Assembly (NCBI GenBank): GCA_050950425.1
Contig: JBMNHO010000002.1
Location: forward strand, 496,001-560,000
DNA length: 64,000 bases
Origin: RGIG529 sp050950425
Lineage (GTDB): Bacteria; Bacillota; Clostridia; Oscillospirales; Oscillospiraceae
Reading direction: 5' to 3'
In this document: positions 50,272-58,639 of the stretch, in pieces
How the letters are laid out: each line of letters opens with the position of its first letter
Position numbering within the stretch: position 1 is the first letter of the stretch
The notes under the pieces: model-generated
Told to the model about the DNA's origin: nothing
What the model saw: only the letters and a program-made list of their open reading frames with translations
Database searches by the model: none
Program-made: the position numbers and the translations under genes

Positions 50272-51322
50272 CAAATTTCTTTCCGTCCCCTTGATTCAGG
50301 GGGGGATGGGTGTGGGGGTTTCTCTGGGCGGGCTGGCGGGAGCCGTGGCCGCCCAAGGCGCCATGGGTACCATCAGTACGGCAGACATCGGGTTTCGGGA
50401 GCCGGATTTTTCAAGCCGCCCGGAGCTTGCAAATCTTCGCGCCCTAACAAAGGAAATCCAAAAAGCAAAAGAGGTTTCCGGCGGCCGGGGCCTTGTGGCT
50501 GTCAATGCCATGGTGGCCACAAGGCAATATGGAGACGCTGTCAAAACAGCCGTCTCCGCCGGTGCGGACGCCGTCGTCTGCGGCGCGGGTCTCCCCTTAG
50601 ACCTGCCGGAGCTGGTAGCGGGTAGCTCTGCTGCCTTGGCCCCCGTCGTGTCCGGCGGAAGGGCCGCCGGCCTCGTTTGCAAAACATGGGCCAGAAGGTA
50701 TCAAACCGTTCCGGATTTTGTTGTGCTGGAAGGCCCTCTGGCCGGGGGGCATCTGGGCTTTTCCTATGAAGTGTTGGAAAAAGAGCCTCTTCCCTCTCTG
50801 GACGCGCTGCTGGCAGAAGTCTTGTCCGTCTTGCGGCCATATGAACAGGCCTTTGGGCGCTCCATCCCTGTATTTGTGGCGGGGGGCGTTGCAGACGGCA
50901 AAGATATGGCTCGTTATATCAAGCTTGGCGCCGCCGGCGTTCAGGTGGCTACCCCGTTTATCGCGACAAAGGAATGCGATGCCAGCCAGGCATATAAAGA
51001 CATTCTGATCCATGCCGGCCCCCAGGACCTGCGGATCGTCCGCAGCCCCGTGGGCATGCCCAGTCGCGCTTTGTATACGCCGCTGATCCGGCGGTTGGAG
51101 GCCGGCGTGCCGATGCCCGTCACCCATTGCTACGGCTGCATCAAGCCATGTAATCCCGCAAAAACCCCCTTCTGCATCACAAAAGCCTTGATCGCCGCCG
51201 TGGAGGGAAACGAGCAGGAGGGTCTGTTTTTTTCCAGCGGACGAATTGATCTGTTGAACAAAATGAGCACGGCGGCGGATTTGATCCACATGTTCACAAA
51301 AGATTGGAGTCATTCCCTATGA
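50258..51322 (+). CDS. Second FabK-like flavoprotein (nitronate monooxygenase family)
   Basis: The 354-aa protein begins MRIRNKFLSVPLIQGGMGVG and shares the FMN-binding TIM-barrel pattern of its neighbour (VVCGAGLPLDLPELVAGSSA; GPLAGGHLGFSYEVLEKEPL; PVFVAGGVADGKDMARYIKL). It differs in a C-terminal insert with four cysteines (CYGCIKPCNPAKTPFC). Its place between fabK and fabD suggests a role with the fatty-acid genes, but whether it is a reductase for another substrate, an isomerase or a nitronate oxidase is unknown. Four-base overlap with fabD. Confidence 0.85.
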   Translation: MRIRNKFLSVPLIQGGMGVGVSLGGLAGAVAAQGAMGTISTADIGFREPDFSSRPELANLRALTKEIQKAKEVSGGRGLVAVNAMVATRQYGDAVKTAVSAGADAVVCGAGLPLDLPELVAGSSAALAPVVSGGRAAGLVCKTWARRYQTVPDFVVLEGPLAGGHLGFSYEVLEKEPLPSLDALLAEVLSVLRPYEQAFGRSIPVFVAGGVADGKDMARYIKLGAAGVQVATPFIATKECDASQAYKDILIHAGPQDLRIVRSPVGMPSRALYTPLIRRLEAGVPMPVTHCYGCIKPCNPAKTPFCITKALIAAVEGNEQEGLFFSSGRIDLLNKMSTAADLIHMFTKDWSHSL

Positions 51323-52260
51323 AATTAGCCTTTCTCTATGCAGGACAAGGCAGCCAGCACACCGGAATGGGGCAGGATTTTTACAACGCCTTTCCTGATT
51401 TTCGCAAGGTTTGGGAAAAAGCCGCAAGCTGCCTGGACTTTGACTTAAATGAAGCCTGCTTTCAGAACCCGGATGGGATTCTGCATCAAACCCGCTATAC
51501 CCAGCCCTCCCTTGTGGCCTTCGCCGCCGGGGTCACACAAGTGTTGTACCGGAACGGCATCCGCCCTCAGGCCGCGGCCGGCCTGTCCATCGGGGAATAT
51601 TCCGCGCTGTACGCCGCCGGCGTTTTGGATTTGGAAGCTGTCATGAAAACCGTCGCCCTTCGGGGCCGTGCCATGGAACAGGCCGCCCAAGGCTTGCGCT
51701 GCGGCATGACTGCCGTGCTGGGTCTGGATCGGAAACAGCTGCAGCAGGCTTGCGACACGGCTTCCGCTGACGGTGTGGTGGAGATTTGCAATGACAACTG
51801 CCCGGGGCAGCTGGTCATCAGCGGGGAAAAGGCGGCGACAGACCGAGCCGGCGACATCGCCAAAGAGATGGGGGCAAAGCGGTGCTTGCCGCTCCAGGTC
51901 AGCGGCCCCTTTCACACCTCTTTGATGGCCCCCGCCGGAAAAGCCCTCGCTTCTCATTTCTCCTCCGTCTCCTTTCACTCGCCGTCTTTTCCGGTGTATT
52001 TCAACTGCAAAGGCGGGCAGATGGAGCCGGAAGACACCATAGAAGCGCTTCTGGTGCGGCAGGTGCAGACCGGCGTGCGCTGGCGGGAAACACTCTGCCA
52101 AATGGAAGCCGACGGGATCGACACCCTGCTGGAAATCGGGCCGGGCAACGTACTCAGCGGCCTTGCCAAAAAAACCGTTCCCCGCATCACCGCCTATCAA
52201 ATTGACAAGGCCGATCAGCTGAAAAGCGTTGTTTCGGCGCTGAAAGGAGCATCTTTATGA
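51319..52260 (+). CDS. fabD: Malonyl-CoA:ACP transacylase
   Basis: The 313-aa protein starts MKLAFLYAGQGSQHTGMGQD. It has the nucleophile Ser in AAGLSIGEYSALYAAGV, the catalytic His region VSGPFHTSLMAPAG and the Gln in GQGSQ. It loads malonyl onto ACP. The start at 51319 overlaps the upstream stop (ATGA), and the stop overlaps fabG. Confidence 0.96.
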   Translation: MKLAFLYAGQGSQHTGMGQDFYNAFPDFRKVWEKAASCLDFDLNEACFQNPDGILHQTRYTQPSLVAFAAGVTQVLYRNGIRPQAAAGLSIGEYSALYAAGVLDLEAVMKTVALRGRAMEQAAQGLRCGMTAVLGLDRKQLQQACDTASADGVVEICNDNCPGQLVISGEKAATDRAGDIAKEMGAKRCLPLQVSGPFHTSLMAPAGKALASHFSSVSFHSPSFPVYFNCKGGQMEPEDTIEALLVRQVQTGVRWRETLCQMEADGIDTLLEIGPGNVLSGLAKKTVPRITAYQIDKADQLKSVVSALKGASL

Positions 52261-53000
52261 TCATGAAGGAATGCGTCGCCCTGGTCACCGGCGGAAGCCG
52301 CGGCATCGGTCGGGCCGTCTGTCTGGCCCTTGCGGCAGAGGGCGTTGCCATAGCGGTCAATTATGCCGAAAACAAAGCCGCCGCGGCGGAAACGGTAGAA
52401 GCATGCCGCAGCCTTGGGGTGGAGGCCCAAGCGTTCCAAGGAGATGTCAGCCAGCCGGCAAACTGCGCCGCGCTGGTGAAACGCGTAAAAGAGACCTTTG
52501 GCCGACTGGACATTTTGGTCAACAACGCGGGGATTTCGAAAGACAGCCTAATGCTGACCGCAACACAGGACGATTTCGACGTCACCTTGCAAACCAACCT
52601 GCGAAGCGCCTTTTTTTGCATGAAAGAGGCGTCCCGCCTGATGCTAAGACAGCGCTACGGCAGGATCATCAACATAAGCAGCGTGGTGGGCCTGCGGGGC
52701 AACCCGGGGCAGGCAGCCTACGCCGCCAGCAAAGCGGGCATCATTGGGCTGACCAAATCCGCCGCGAAAGAGCTGGCCGCGAAAGGCATTACTGTCAACG
52801 CCGTCGCCCCCGGCATGATCGACACAGAGATGACAAAACAGCTACCGGATGCTGTCCAGGCACAGATGAAAGACACCATTCCCATGGGAAAGCCGGGCCT
52901 TGCCAAGGACATTGCAAACGCCGTGACCTTTTTCGCCGCGCCTGACGCCGCCTATGTCACGGGCCAGGTTTTGTGCGTGGATGGCGGCATGGCAATATAA
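52257..53000 (+). CDS. fabG: 3-oxoacyl-ACP reductase
   Basis: The 247-aa short-chain dehydrogenase has TGGSRGIGRAVCLALA (NADPH loop), NNAGISKDSLM, the catalytic Ser in NISSVVGLRGN and YAASKAGIIGLTKS (Tyr-Lys pair). It reduces 3-oxoacyl-ACP. It overlaps fabD by 4 nt and precedes fabF by 12 nt. Confidence 0.96.
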   Translation: MIMKECVALVTGGSRGIGRAVCLALAAEGVAIAVNYAENKAAAAETVEACRSLGVEAQAFQGDVSQPANCAALVKRVKETFGRLDILVNNAGISKDSLMLTATQDDFDVTLQTNLRSAFFCMKEASRLMLRQRYGRIINISSVVGLRGNPGQAAYAASKAGIIGLTKSAAKELAAKGITVNAVAPGMIDTEMTKQLPDAVQAQMKDTIPMGKPGLAKDIANAVTFFAAPDAAYVTGQVLCVDGGMAI

Positions 53001-53012
53001 TGAGGTAATATA

Positions 53013-54254
53013 ATGAACAAACGACGCGTCGTAATAACAGGCATGGGGGCTGTCACCCCCATCGGAAATACAGTGCAAGAAAGCTGGGCCTCTGCCAAAG
53101 CCGGAGCCTGCGGCATTGCGCCCATCACCCGATATGACACAGAGGGCAGAAAGGTGAAGCTGGCCGGAGAGGTCAAACATCTGGATATCGATGCCATCTT
53201 GGGCAAGCGAGAAACCCGCAAGATGGATCGTTTCACTCAGTTGGCCCTGATTGCGGCAGACGAAGCGTTCGCAAGCAGCGGCCTTCAGCCGGAGGGGGAG
53301 GATCTGTCCCGCTGCGGCGTTTTGTTCGCCAGCGGCATCGGCGGCTTTGAAACCACAGGGATCAATGACGCAAGGGGAAAAGAAAAAGGATATGACCTGG
53401 TTTCTCCCTTTTTCATCCCCATGGCCATTTCCAATATCGCAGCCGGCCAAATCGCCATCCGCTATGGCTTTCGCGGCATGTGCTCCTGTGTGGTCACTGC
53501 CTGTGCCAGCGGCACAAACGCCATCGGAGACGCCTTCCGGCACATCCGGGACGGGTACGCGGATGTCATGCTCTGCGGCGGGGCCGAATCCACCATCACA
53601 CCCCTCGCCATCGGAGGCTTCACCGCAATGAAGGCGCTGACAGAGGAAACCAATCCCCTTCGAGCCTCCATCCCCTTTGACAAGGAACGTGCCGGCTTTG
53701 TAATGGGCGAGGGTGCCGGGGCGCTGGTGCTGGAGACATATGAACACGCCCGTAGCAGGGGGGCTGCTATCCTGGCCGAAGTGATTGGCTATGGCGCCAG
53801 CTGCGATGCCCATCATATCACAGCCCCCGACCCCACGGGGAGCGGCGGGGCCGCCTGCATGACCCAGGCCGTTTCGGATGGGGGCATTGTGCCGGAGCAG
53901 GTTGATTACATCAATGCCCACGGCACCTCCACTCCGATGAATGACCGGGGCGAGACGCTGGCCATTCGCCTGACCTTTGGCAAACATGCCGATCGGCTGA
54001 TGGTCAGCTCCACCAAGTCTATGACGGGACACCTGCTGGGGGCCGCCGGAGCGGTAGAGGCCGTTTTCACGGCGCTTTCTTTGCAAAATGGCTACATTCC
54101 CCCCACCATCGGCTATCAAACACCCGATCCGGAGTGTGACCTGGACATCGTCCCCAACCAAGGAAAAGAGCGCCCCATTCAATTTGCCCTGTCAAATTCT
54201 TTGGGCTTTGGCGGCCACAACGCGTCTCTGCTGCTCAAGCGTTGGGAGGGCTGA
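53013..54254 (+). CDS. fabF: 3-oxoacyl-ACP synthase II
   Basis: The 413-aa condensing enzyme starts MNKRRVVITGMGAVTPIGNT. It shows the active Cys in VVTACASGTNAIGDAFR and the two His residues in YINAHGTSTPMNDRGE and KSMTGHLLGAAGAVEA. It elongates acyl-ACP. GAGGTAAT precedes the start; fabZ follows after 3 nt. Confidence 0.97.
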   Translation: MNKRRVVITGMGAVTPIGNTVQESWASAKAGACGIAPITRYDTEGRKVKLAGEVKHLDIDAILGKRETRKMDRFTQLALIAADEAFASSGLQPEGEDLSRCGVLFASGIGGFETTGINDARGKEKGYDLVSPFFIPMAISNIAAGQIAIRYGFRGMCSCVVTACASGTNAIGDAFRHIRDGYADVMLCGGAESTITPLAIGGFTAMKALTEETNPLRASIPFDKERAGFVMGEGAGALVLETYEHARSRGAAILAEVIGYGASCDAHHITAPDPTGSGGAACMTQAVSDGGIVPEQVDYINAHGTSTPMNDRGETLAIRLTFGKHADRLMVSSTKSMTGHLLGAAGAVEAVFTALSLQNGYIPPTIGYQTPDPECDLDIVPNQGKERPIQFALSNSLGFGGHNASLLLKRWEG

Positions 54255-54257
54255 CGG

Positions 54258-54704
54258 ATGGAGTGGAATATCGAACAAATCGAGGCTCTGCTGCCCCATC
54301 GCTACCCCTTTTTGCTGGTAGACCGCATCACAGACTGCGTGCCCGGGGTCAGTGCCGCGGGCATCAAAAATGTGACAGCAAACGAGCCCTTTTTTCAGGG
54401 GCACTTTCCCGGCTATAAAGTCATGCCCGGCGTGCTTGTGATCGAAGCGTTGGCTCAGGTGGGTGCGGTGGCCATTCTTTCTTTGCCGGAAAACCGGGGC
54501 AAGCTTGCCCTGTTTGGGGGCATCAAAAACGCCCGGTTCAAGCGGCAGATCCGCCCGGGCGATCAGCTGTCTCTCTCCTGCACACTGACAAATCAGCGAG
54601 GCCCCATTGGTTTTGGCAGCGCGGAAGCCAAAGTAAACGGAATCTTGGCCTGCAAGGCAGAGCTCATCTTTTCTCTTGCGCAGCTTCCGTCTTGCGAAAC
54701 CTGA
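54258..54704 (+). CDS. fabZ: 3-hydroxyacyl-ACP dehydratase
   Basis: The 148-aa hotdog protein starts MEWNIEQIEALLPHRYPFLL. It has the catalytic His and Glu in FFQGHFPGYKVMPGVLVIEA. It dehydrates 3-hydroxyacyl-ACP. It is the last biosynthetic gene of the operon; the regulator promoter overlaps its 3' end. Confidence 0.96.
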   Translation: MEWNIEQIEALLPHRYPFLLVDRITDCVPGVSAAGIKNVTANEPFFQGHFPGYKVMPGVLVIEALAQVGAVAILSLPENRGKLALFGGIKNARFKRQIRPGDQLSLSCTLTNQRGPIGFGSAEAKVNGILACKAELIFSLAQLPSCET

Positions 54705-54720
54705 TATCTTCTGTTATACT
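54692..54720 (+). promoter_or_regulatory. Internal promoter of the MarR-family gene
   Basis: TTGCGA (54692-54697), a 17-bp spacer and TATACT (54715-54720), overlapping the end of fabZ. It would let the regulator be made independently of the operon promoter. Confidence 0.65.
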
Positions 54721-54748
54721 ATAAAAAATGGGGTGGAGGGGATTGCAC

Positions 54749-55192
54749 ATGCTGGAAGAAAGCTTTGCAGAAGTATATACCAAATTTAAGCTGCATTTCT
54801 ATCAGGAGATTTTCTCGCGCTTTCAAGGCAGGGAGGCAAGCCTCACCACGGTGGAGACCTTCTGCATGGAAGTGATCCTCGCGCTGAAGGATCCGACCAT
54901 CAACGAATTTGCCTCCTTTTTGCACATTTCTTCTCCCAACGCGGCATATAAGGTAAACAGTCTGATCCAAAAGGGATATGTGGAAAAGGTGCAGTCTCCC
55001 GTTGACCGACGGGAATACCATCTGCGGCCCACCCAGAAATATATGGATTATTACAACATCAGTACGAATTATCTTCAAGCGGTGATGGACCGGGTAAAAA
55101 AGCGGTTTTCTTTGGCGGAAGCAACCCAGCTGGATCAGTTCCTGCAAATTGTCAGCCAGGAACTGATGCCGGAAGTGGAATTGAGAACTTAA
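54749..55192 (+). CDS. MarR-family regulator, FabT-like candidate
   Basis: The 147-aa protein starts MLEESFAEVYTKFKLHFYQE and has a MarR winged helix (ALKDPTINEFASFLHISSPN; recognition part AAYKVNSLIQKGYVEKVQSP; wing VDRREYHLRPTQK). MarR-type FabT represses fab genes in streptococci; here the gene sits at the end of the fab operon, so a similar role is inferred. GTGGAGGGG lies 8 nt before the ATG. Tandem terminators follow. Confidence 0.85.
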   Translation: MLEESFAEVYTKFKLHFYQEIFSRFQGREASLTTVETFCMEVILALKDPTINEFASFLHISSPNAAYKVNSLIQKGYVEKVQSPVDRREYHLRPTQKYMDYYNISTNYLQAVMDRVKKRFSLAEATQLDQFLQIVSQELMPEVELRT

Positions 55193-55208
55193 AGCGAGAT
55201 CGATCAAA

Positions 55209-55258
55209 AAAACAACCATTGGCGGCCCTTTGATGGGTGCGGCTGCAATGGTTGTTTT
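55209..55258 (+). terminator. Terminator of the fab operon and regulator
   Basis: AAAACAACCATT/AATGGTTGTTTT (12 bp) around a GC-rich inner hairpin, followed by CTGTTTC. Confidence 0.8.
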
Positions 55259-55269
55259 CTGTTTCGCGG

Positions 55270-55299
55270 GGGTGCCGGCTCTCCGGCCGGCACCCTTTT
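55270..55299 (+). terminator. Second tandem terminator
   Basis: GGGTGCCGGC/GCCGGCACCC (10 bp, 55270-55279 with 55286-55295) followed by TTTTA, 11 nt after the first terminator. Confidence 0.75.
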
Positions 55300-55359
55300 A
55301 TCCTATATAACCGTCTCGATATATAGCCGTTATATGGCCGTTTTTGTTTTAGAAAGCGG

Positions 55360-56499
55360 CTACTCTCCCTCTTCCTCAAACGGCCCGTCCTCTTCTGTCA
55401 GTCCCAGTTCCATCTCCAGCTCCCAAATAGACGTCTTCAGCTGGTCCGGCTCCGGTACATCATAAAACCGCTTCAAAACAGCTTCTTTTTCCTCCAGTGT
55501 CAGCCCCTCCAGCGGGACGGGCGCTCTCGCCTCCTGCCGGGTCGTGCCCGGTTCCTCTCCTGTCGCTGTGAGCGGCTGTTTCCGGCTCGTTTCTCCCTTT
55601 GCCGTCTCGGTCAAAACGCCTTCCGCTTCCTCCGGGCTTGCCTTTGGGGCAGGGGCGAACCCACCCCTCGCTCCGCCATCGGGCTCAGACGGGGCGCTTC
55701 TCTCCGCCCTGAATACCGGGCGAAGCACCAGCCTTCTGGCCCAGTGCCGGCCCGTTTCCGCCTGGCTGGCTTCTCCCTGTCCAAAACAGGCGGGGACTTG
55801 GCTCCTGGCCGCTTCCGTTTCTCGGGTTTCTTCTCCCTCCGCGGAGGCCAGCTTCGCCGCCGCCATCAGAATGCCAAGCAAAAACCAGAACAAAAACATC
55901 ACCCGGGGATAAAACCAAGTGTATTCCGCCATGGCGATGACCATCACCCCGACAAGACCGCCAATGGAAGCGCTGATGATGTATTTCAGCTCCTTGGAGC
56001 ATCGCTTCATCTCCCGTATCCCCTGTTTCATCTGATAAAACGTGCCGCCCAAATAGGCAATGGGCGCCAAAATGCCCGCCTCCAGCCATAGCTGTAAATA
56101 CGTGTTGTGGCTGTGGATGGGATACGCGCCGTTGAGCATCTCTGTGGGATATGTCTGAATCACTTCTTTGACCGTGTCGCTGCCCAGCCCCGCGCCGGAG
56201 ATCCAAACGTCCCGGAACATGGGCCAAAGCGTCTTGTAAATCTGAAACCGATACATCGTAGACGAGTCGTTGCTGTTGCCGATGGACAAGACCCGGTTGA
56301 TCACCGTTTGGGGTAAAAACGGCAGGGACACCAAGATCAACAAAAGACAGACGGGAATGAGCCGCCAGTTTTGAAACGCCAGAAAAATCAGCGTGGCAAG
56401 GGCAAGGCCAATCCACCCGGAACGGGAATACGTCTGCATCATGGCCCAAAGCGCCGGGGCCATGCACAGCAACACAATCCATTTCCGCCACCCCTTCAC
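55360..56499 (-). CDS. O-antigen ligase/polymerase-like membrane protein, C-terminal fragment
   Basis: The frame of about 379 codons encodes membrane segments (WIGLALATLIFLAFQNWRLI; PVCLLLILVSLPFLPQTVI) and the family loop GAGLGSDTVKEVIQTYP with HSHNTYLQLWLEAGILAPIA, typical of WaaL/Wzy-like enzymes. A polar C-terminal tail of about 170 residues follows (TRQEARAPVPLEGLTLEEKE). The frame begins mid-protein: upstream coding continues in other frames to 57376, so this is the 3' part of a broken gene. It follows a glycosyltransferase, consistent with surface-glycan synthesis. Confidence 0.75.
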   Translation of the reverse strand: MKGWRKWIVLLCMAPALWAMMQTYSRSGWIGLALATLIFLAFQNWRLIPVCLLLILVSLPFLPQTVINRVLSIGNSNDSSTMYRFQIYKTLWPMFRDVWISGAGLGSDTVKEVIQTYPTEMLNGAYPIHSHNTYLQLWLEAGILAPIAYLGGTFYQMKQGIREMKRCSKELKYIISASIGGLVGVMVIAMAEYTWFYPRVMFLFWFLLGILMAAAKLASAEGEETRETEAARSQVPACFGQGEASQAETGRHWARRLVLRPVFRAERSAPSEPDGGARGGFAPAPKASPEEAEGVLTETAKGETSRKQPLTATGEEPGTTRQEARAPVPLEGLTLEEKEAVLKRFYDVPEPDQLKTSIWELEMELGLTEEDGPFEEEGE

Positions 56500-57376
56500 G
56501 ATACAGAAGAAACGCCAGATAAAGAGGCATCAGCATCACCAAAATCTCCGCGAAATTATTGGGATTGTCAAAGAAGGAATAAATCCTGCCGGGAATGCCC
56601 TGATTCAGCTCCAGCGTATAGTCCACCTGCGAAGCCACAACCGCCACACCCACCACCCGCTGATAGCACCCATACAGGGCGCAAAGGGTAAGTCCCGCGA
56701 GCAAAATTCCAGCAAGCAAGGCTTTCAGCTGCCGCCGGGTGCGCACGGCGCTGAAGAGAGCAGCAAAACAGTCAGCAGGCAGGTGACGTGGAACAGGAAA
56801 AACCGCAGGCTCAGCCCAAAGTGCATGAGAGCAGACAAGCCCCAGCAGCAGCAGCACCGCATACGCCGGCAAAGTAGACGGAGAACCCCTCCCCGTCCAG
56901 CCGCCGCCCCGTCCCCCGCCGCCCGGCGGACGGCCAGGAAAAACAGCAGGGTGATCAGAACAACCCCCAGAAAGCCATACAAATTGTTCCACTGGGCGTG
57001 GGGAACCACCAGCATCAGGGCAAACAGCAGGGAAAGCAAGGCCCAGGTGCGCCGCCCCAAAACCCGGAGCAAGCGAATCGTCACGCTCTGCCGTACCGCC
57101 CTTTTGCGCCAAAGCCAGTCAAAAAAAACCGCCGGCGCGTCCAACGCTCTGCACACCATCCGATAAAATAGGCTGGTTGGGTACGCCCTCGTCAAAGCGC
57201 CGTCCCGCCGCAAAATCGCATAGGTCCTGCTTTTTTCGGCCGTCTTTGGTCAAAGCGATCCAAACCCGGGAAACGCCCCGATGAAACCCGCTTGCCAAAT
57301 ATGCCTCGCACCACCACCATAAAACGACGGCAACCCAGCGCAGGATCAAGCTTTTGGAAAAAGTGGTTTCTCTCAC
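56500..57376 (-). pseudogene. N-terminal part of the O-antigen ligase-like gene, several frameshifts
   Basis: The gene starts with GTG at 57376 (MRETTFSKSLILRWVAVVLW), overlapping the glycosyltransferase stop by 4 nt. The frame is lost at the T6 run 57231-57236 (one base too many), changes again in the GC-rich stretch about 56830-56920, again at about 56765-56768 (one base too few) and finally near 56494-56500 (one base too many). Pieces in successive frames join as a multi-span membrane protein: GRKSRTYAILRRDG, LTVFAALFSAVRTRRQL, YLAFLLYRKGWRKWIVLL. Either a decayed gene or poor local sequence. Confidence 0.7.
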
Positions 57377-58556
57377 GGATCTATTCCCTCCTTTCCCGCC
57401 TGTTGTTCGCCTTGCACCAAACCACCGGGACGGCGGCCTCCCAGCCGCCCTGTTTGCAGCACCGTTTCATATAATTGATAGGTGTCTCCCACCATTTTGT
57501 CAATGTGGAACCGGGTTCCCGCCGCGTGCAACGCCCCCTTGTGAAACGCTTCTCTCTCTTCGGGGTGTTCCAGCATCCGTTTCAGCGCAAGCGCCAAATC
57601 CGCCGGGTTGTTATACTCCACCAAAAGGCCGCAGCCGGTCTCGTCGTTTACAATGTCCCCGTTGCCGCCCATGTTGGTCACCACCACCGGCAGGCCGCAG
57701 GCCAGCGCCTCGATGATCAAAAAGCTAAGCGCCTCGTGCCGAGACGCATTGACGTATATATCGCTGCCGTGAAGCAAGTCGCCGATGTCCTCCCGAAAGC
57801 CCAGAAAGGTCACCAGATGCTCCAGCCCCTCCCGTCGCACCTGCTCCTTCACTTCATCCACCAAAGGGCCGTCTCCCGCCAATGCCAAGTGGAAGGGCTG
57901 CGCCGTCCGGTCCTTCAGCAGGCGAATGCCCCCAATCAGAAAGGCATGCCCCTTGTCCTCCGCAAACCGAGAAGCGCAAAGCATTACTTGGGTGCCTTCG
58001 GGAACGTCCAGCTCCCGGCGCAGCGCGGAAGGCTGCGCCTTGCCCCCCGCCCAGAGCGCCGGATCAACACCGTTGAATACAACGACGATGTTCTCTCCAT
58101 CCAATCCGTTTTGAATCAGCTGCGCTTTGCCGGCGGTACATACGGCAATGACGCCGTCCTGCCGCCGGTCCATCACCCGGTTGGAAAGCCGGGTGTGCCA
58201 GTTGTTGGCCTGAATGAAGTGGCTGGTGTAAACCACTTTTACATCCGGATTCCAGCGTTTGGAGCGCATGGCGATATAGTTTTCCCGCAGATATTGGGTA
58301 TGGATCACGTCGATGTCCCATTCCTTGCAGAGATCCGCAAGCGCCCTTGCCGCCTTTCGGTCAAAGCGGCTCTTCATCTCCAGACGTCTTGTGGGAACGC
58401 CCATTTGTCGCATCCGCTCGACCAGCAGCCCCTCTATATTGATAAGCGAAAAACGGCTCCACTCCGCCCATCGTTTCCCAACGCGCGCACCAGGGTCTCC
58501 ACGTATCGCTCTGTCCCCGCCTTCCCGGCGAAATTCAAAAGATACAGGACGCGCAA
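57373..58556 (-). CDS. Glycosyltransferase family 4-like, frameshifted near the N terminus
   Basis: The main frame encodes a GT-B enzyme: DVIHTQYLRENYIAM, VVFNGVDPALW, LALAGDGPLVDEVKEQVRRE and the EALSFLIIEALACGLPVVVT nucleotide-sugar motif (E-x7-E). The true start appears to be TTG at 58556 after AAGGAGT, giving LRVLYLLNFAGKAGTERYVE. That frame ends soon unless one T is added to the T5 run at 58449-58453, which restores GAVFSLINIEGLLVERM. The main frame is open to 58599 but its first 50 residues are not protein-like. It probably builds a surface polysaccharide. Confidence 0.78.
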
Positions 58557-58639
58557 CGGGCTCACTCCTTCCGGCGAAGGGCCGCATGCCGCGCAGCATG
58601 CGGCCCCCGCGCGTACTTCTGCCGGCGGCCCGCCGGTTT

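Noticed and set aside
52842..54182. A 446-codon open frame on the minus strand
   Set aside because: Antisense to fabG and fabF, both with clear catalytic motifs; glycine- and alanine-rich shadow only.
57228..57242. Programmed -1 frameshift at an AAAAAAG heptamer in the O-antigen-ligase-like gene
   Set aside because: The heptamer is in the right register, but the downstream protein continues in the +1 frame, not the -1 frame, and the gene has further breaks. An indel explains it better.
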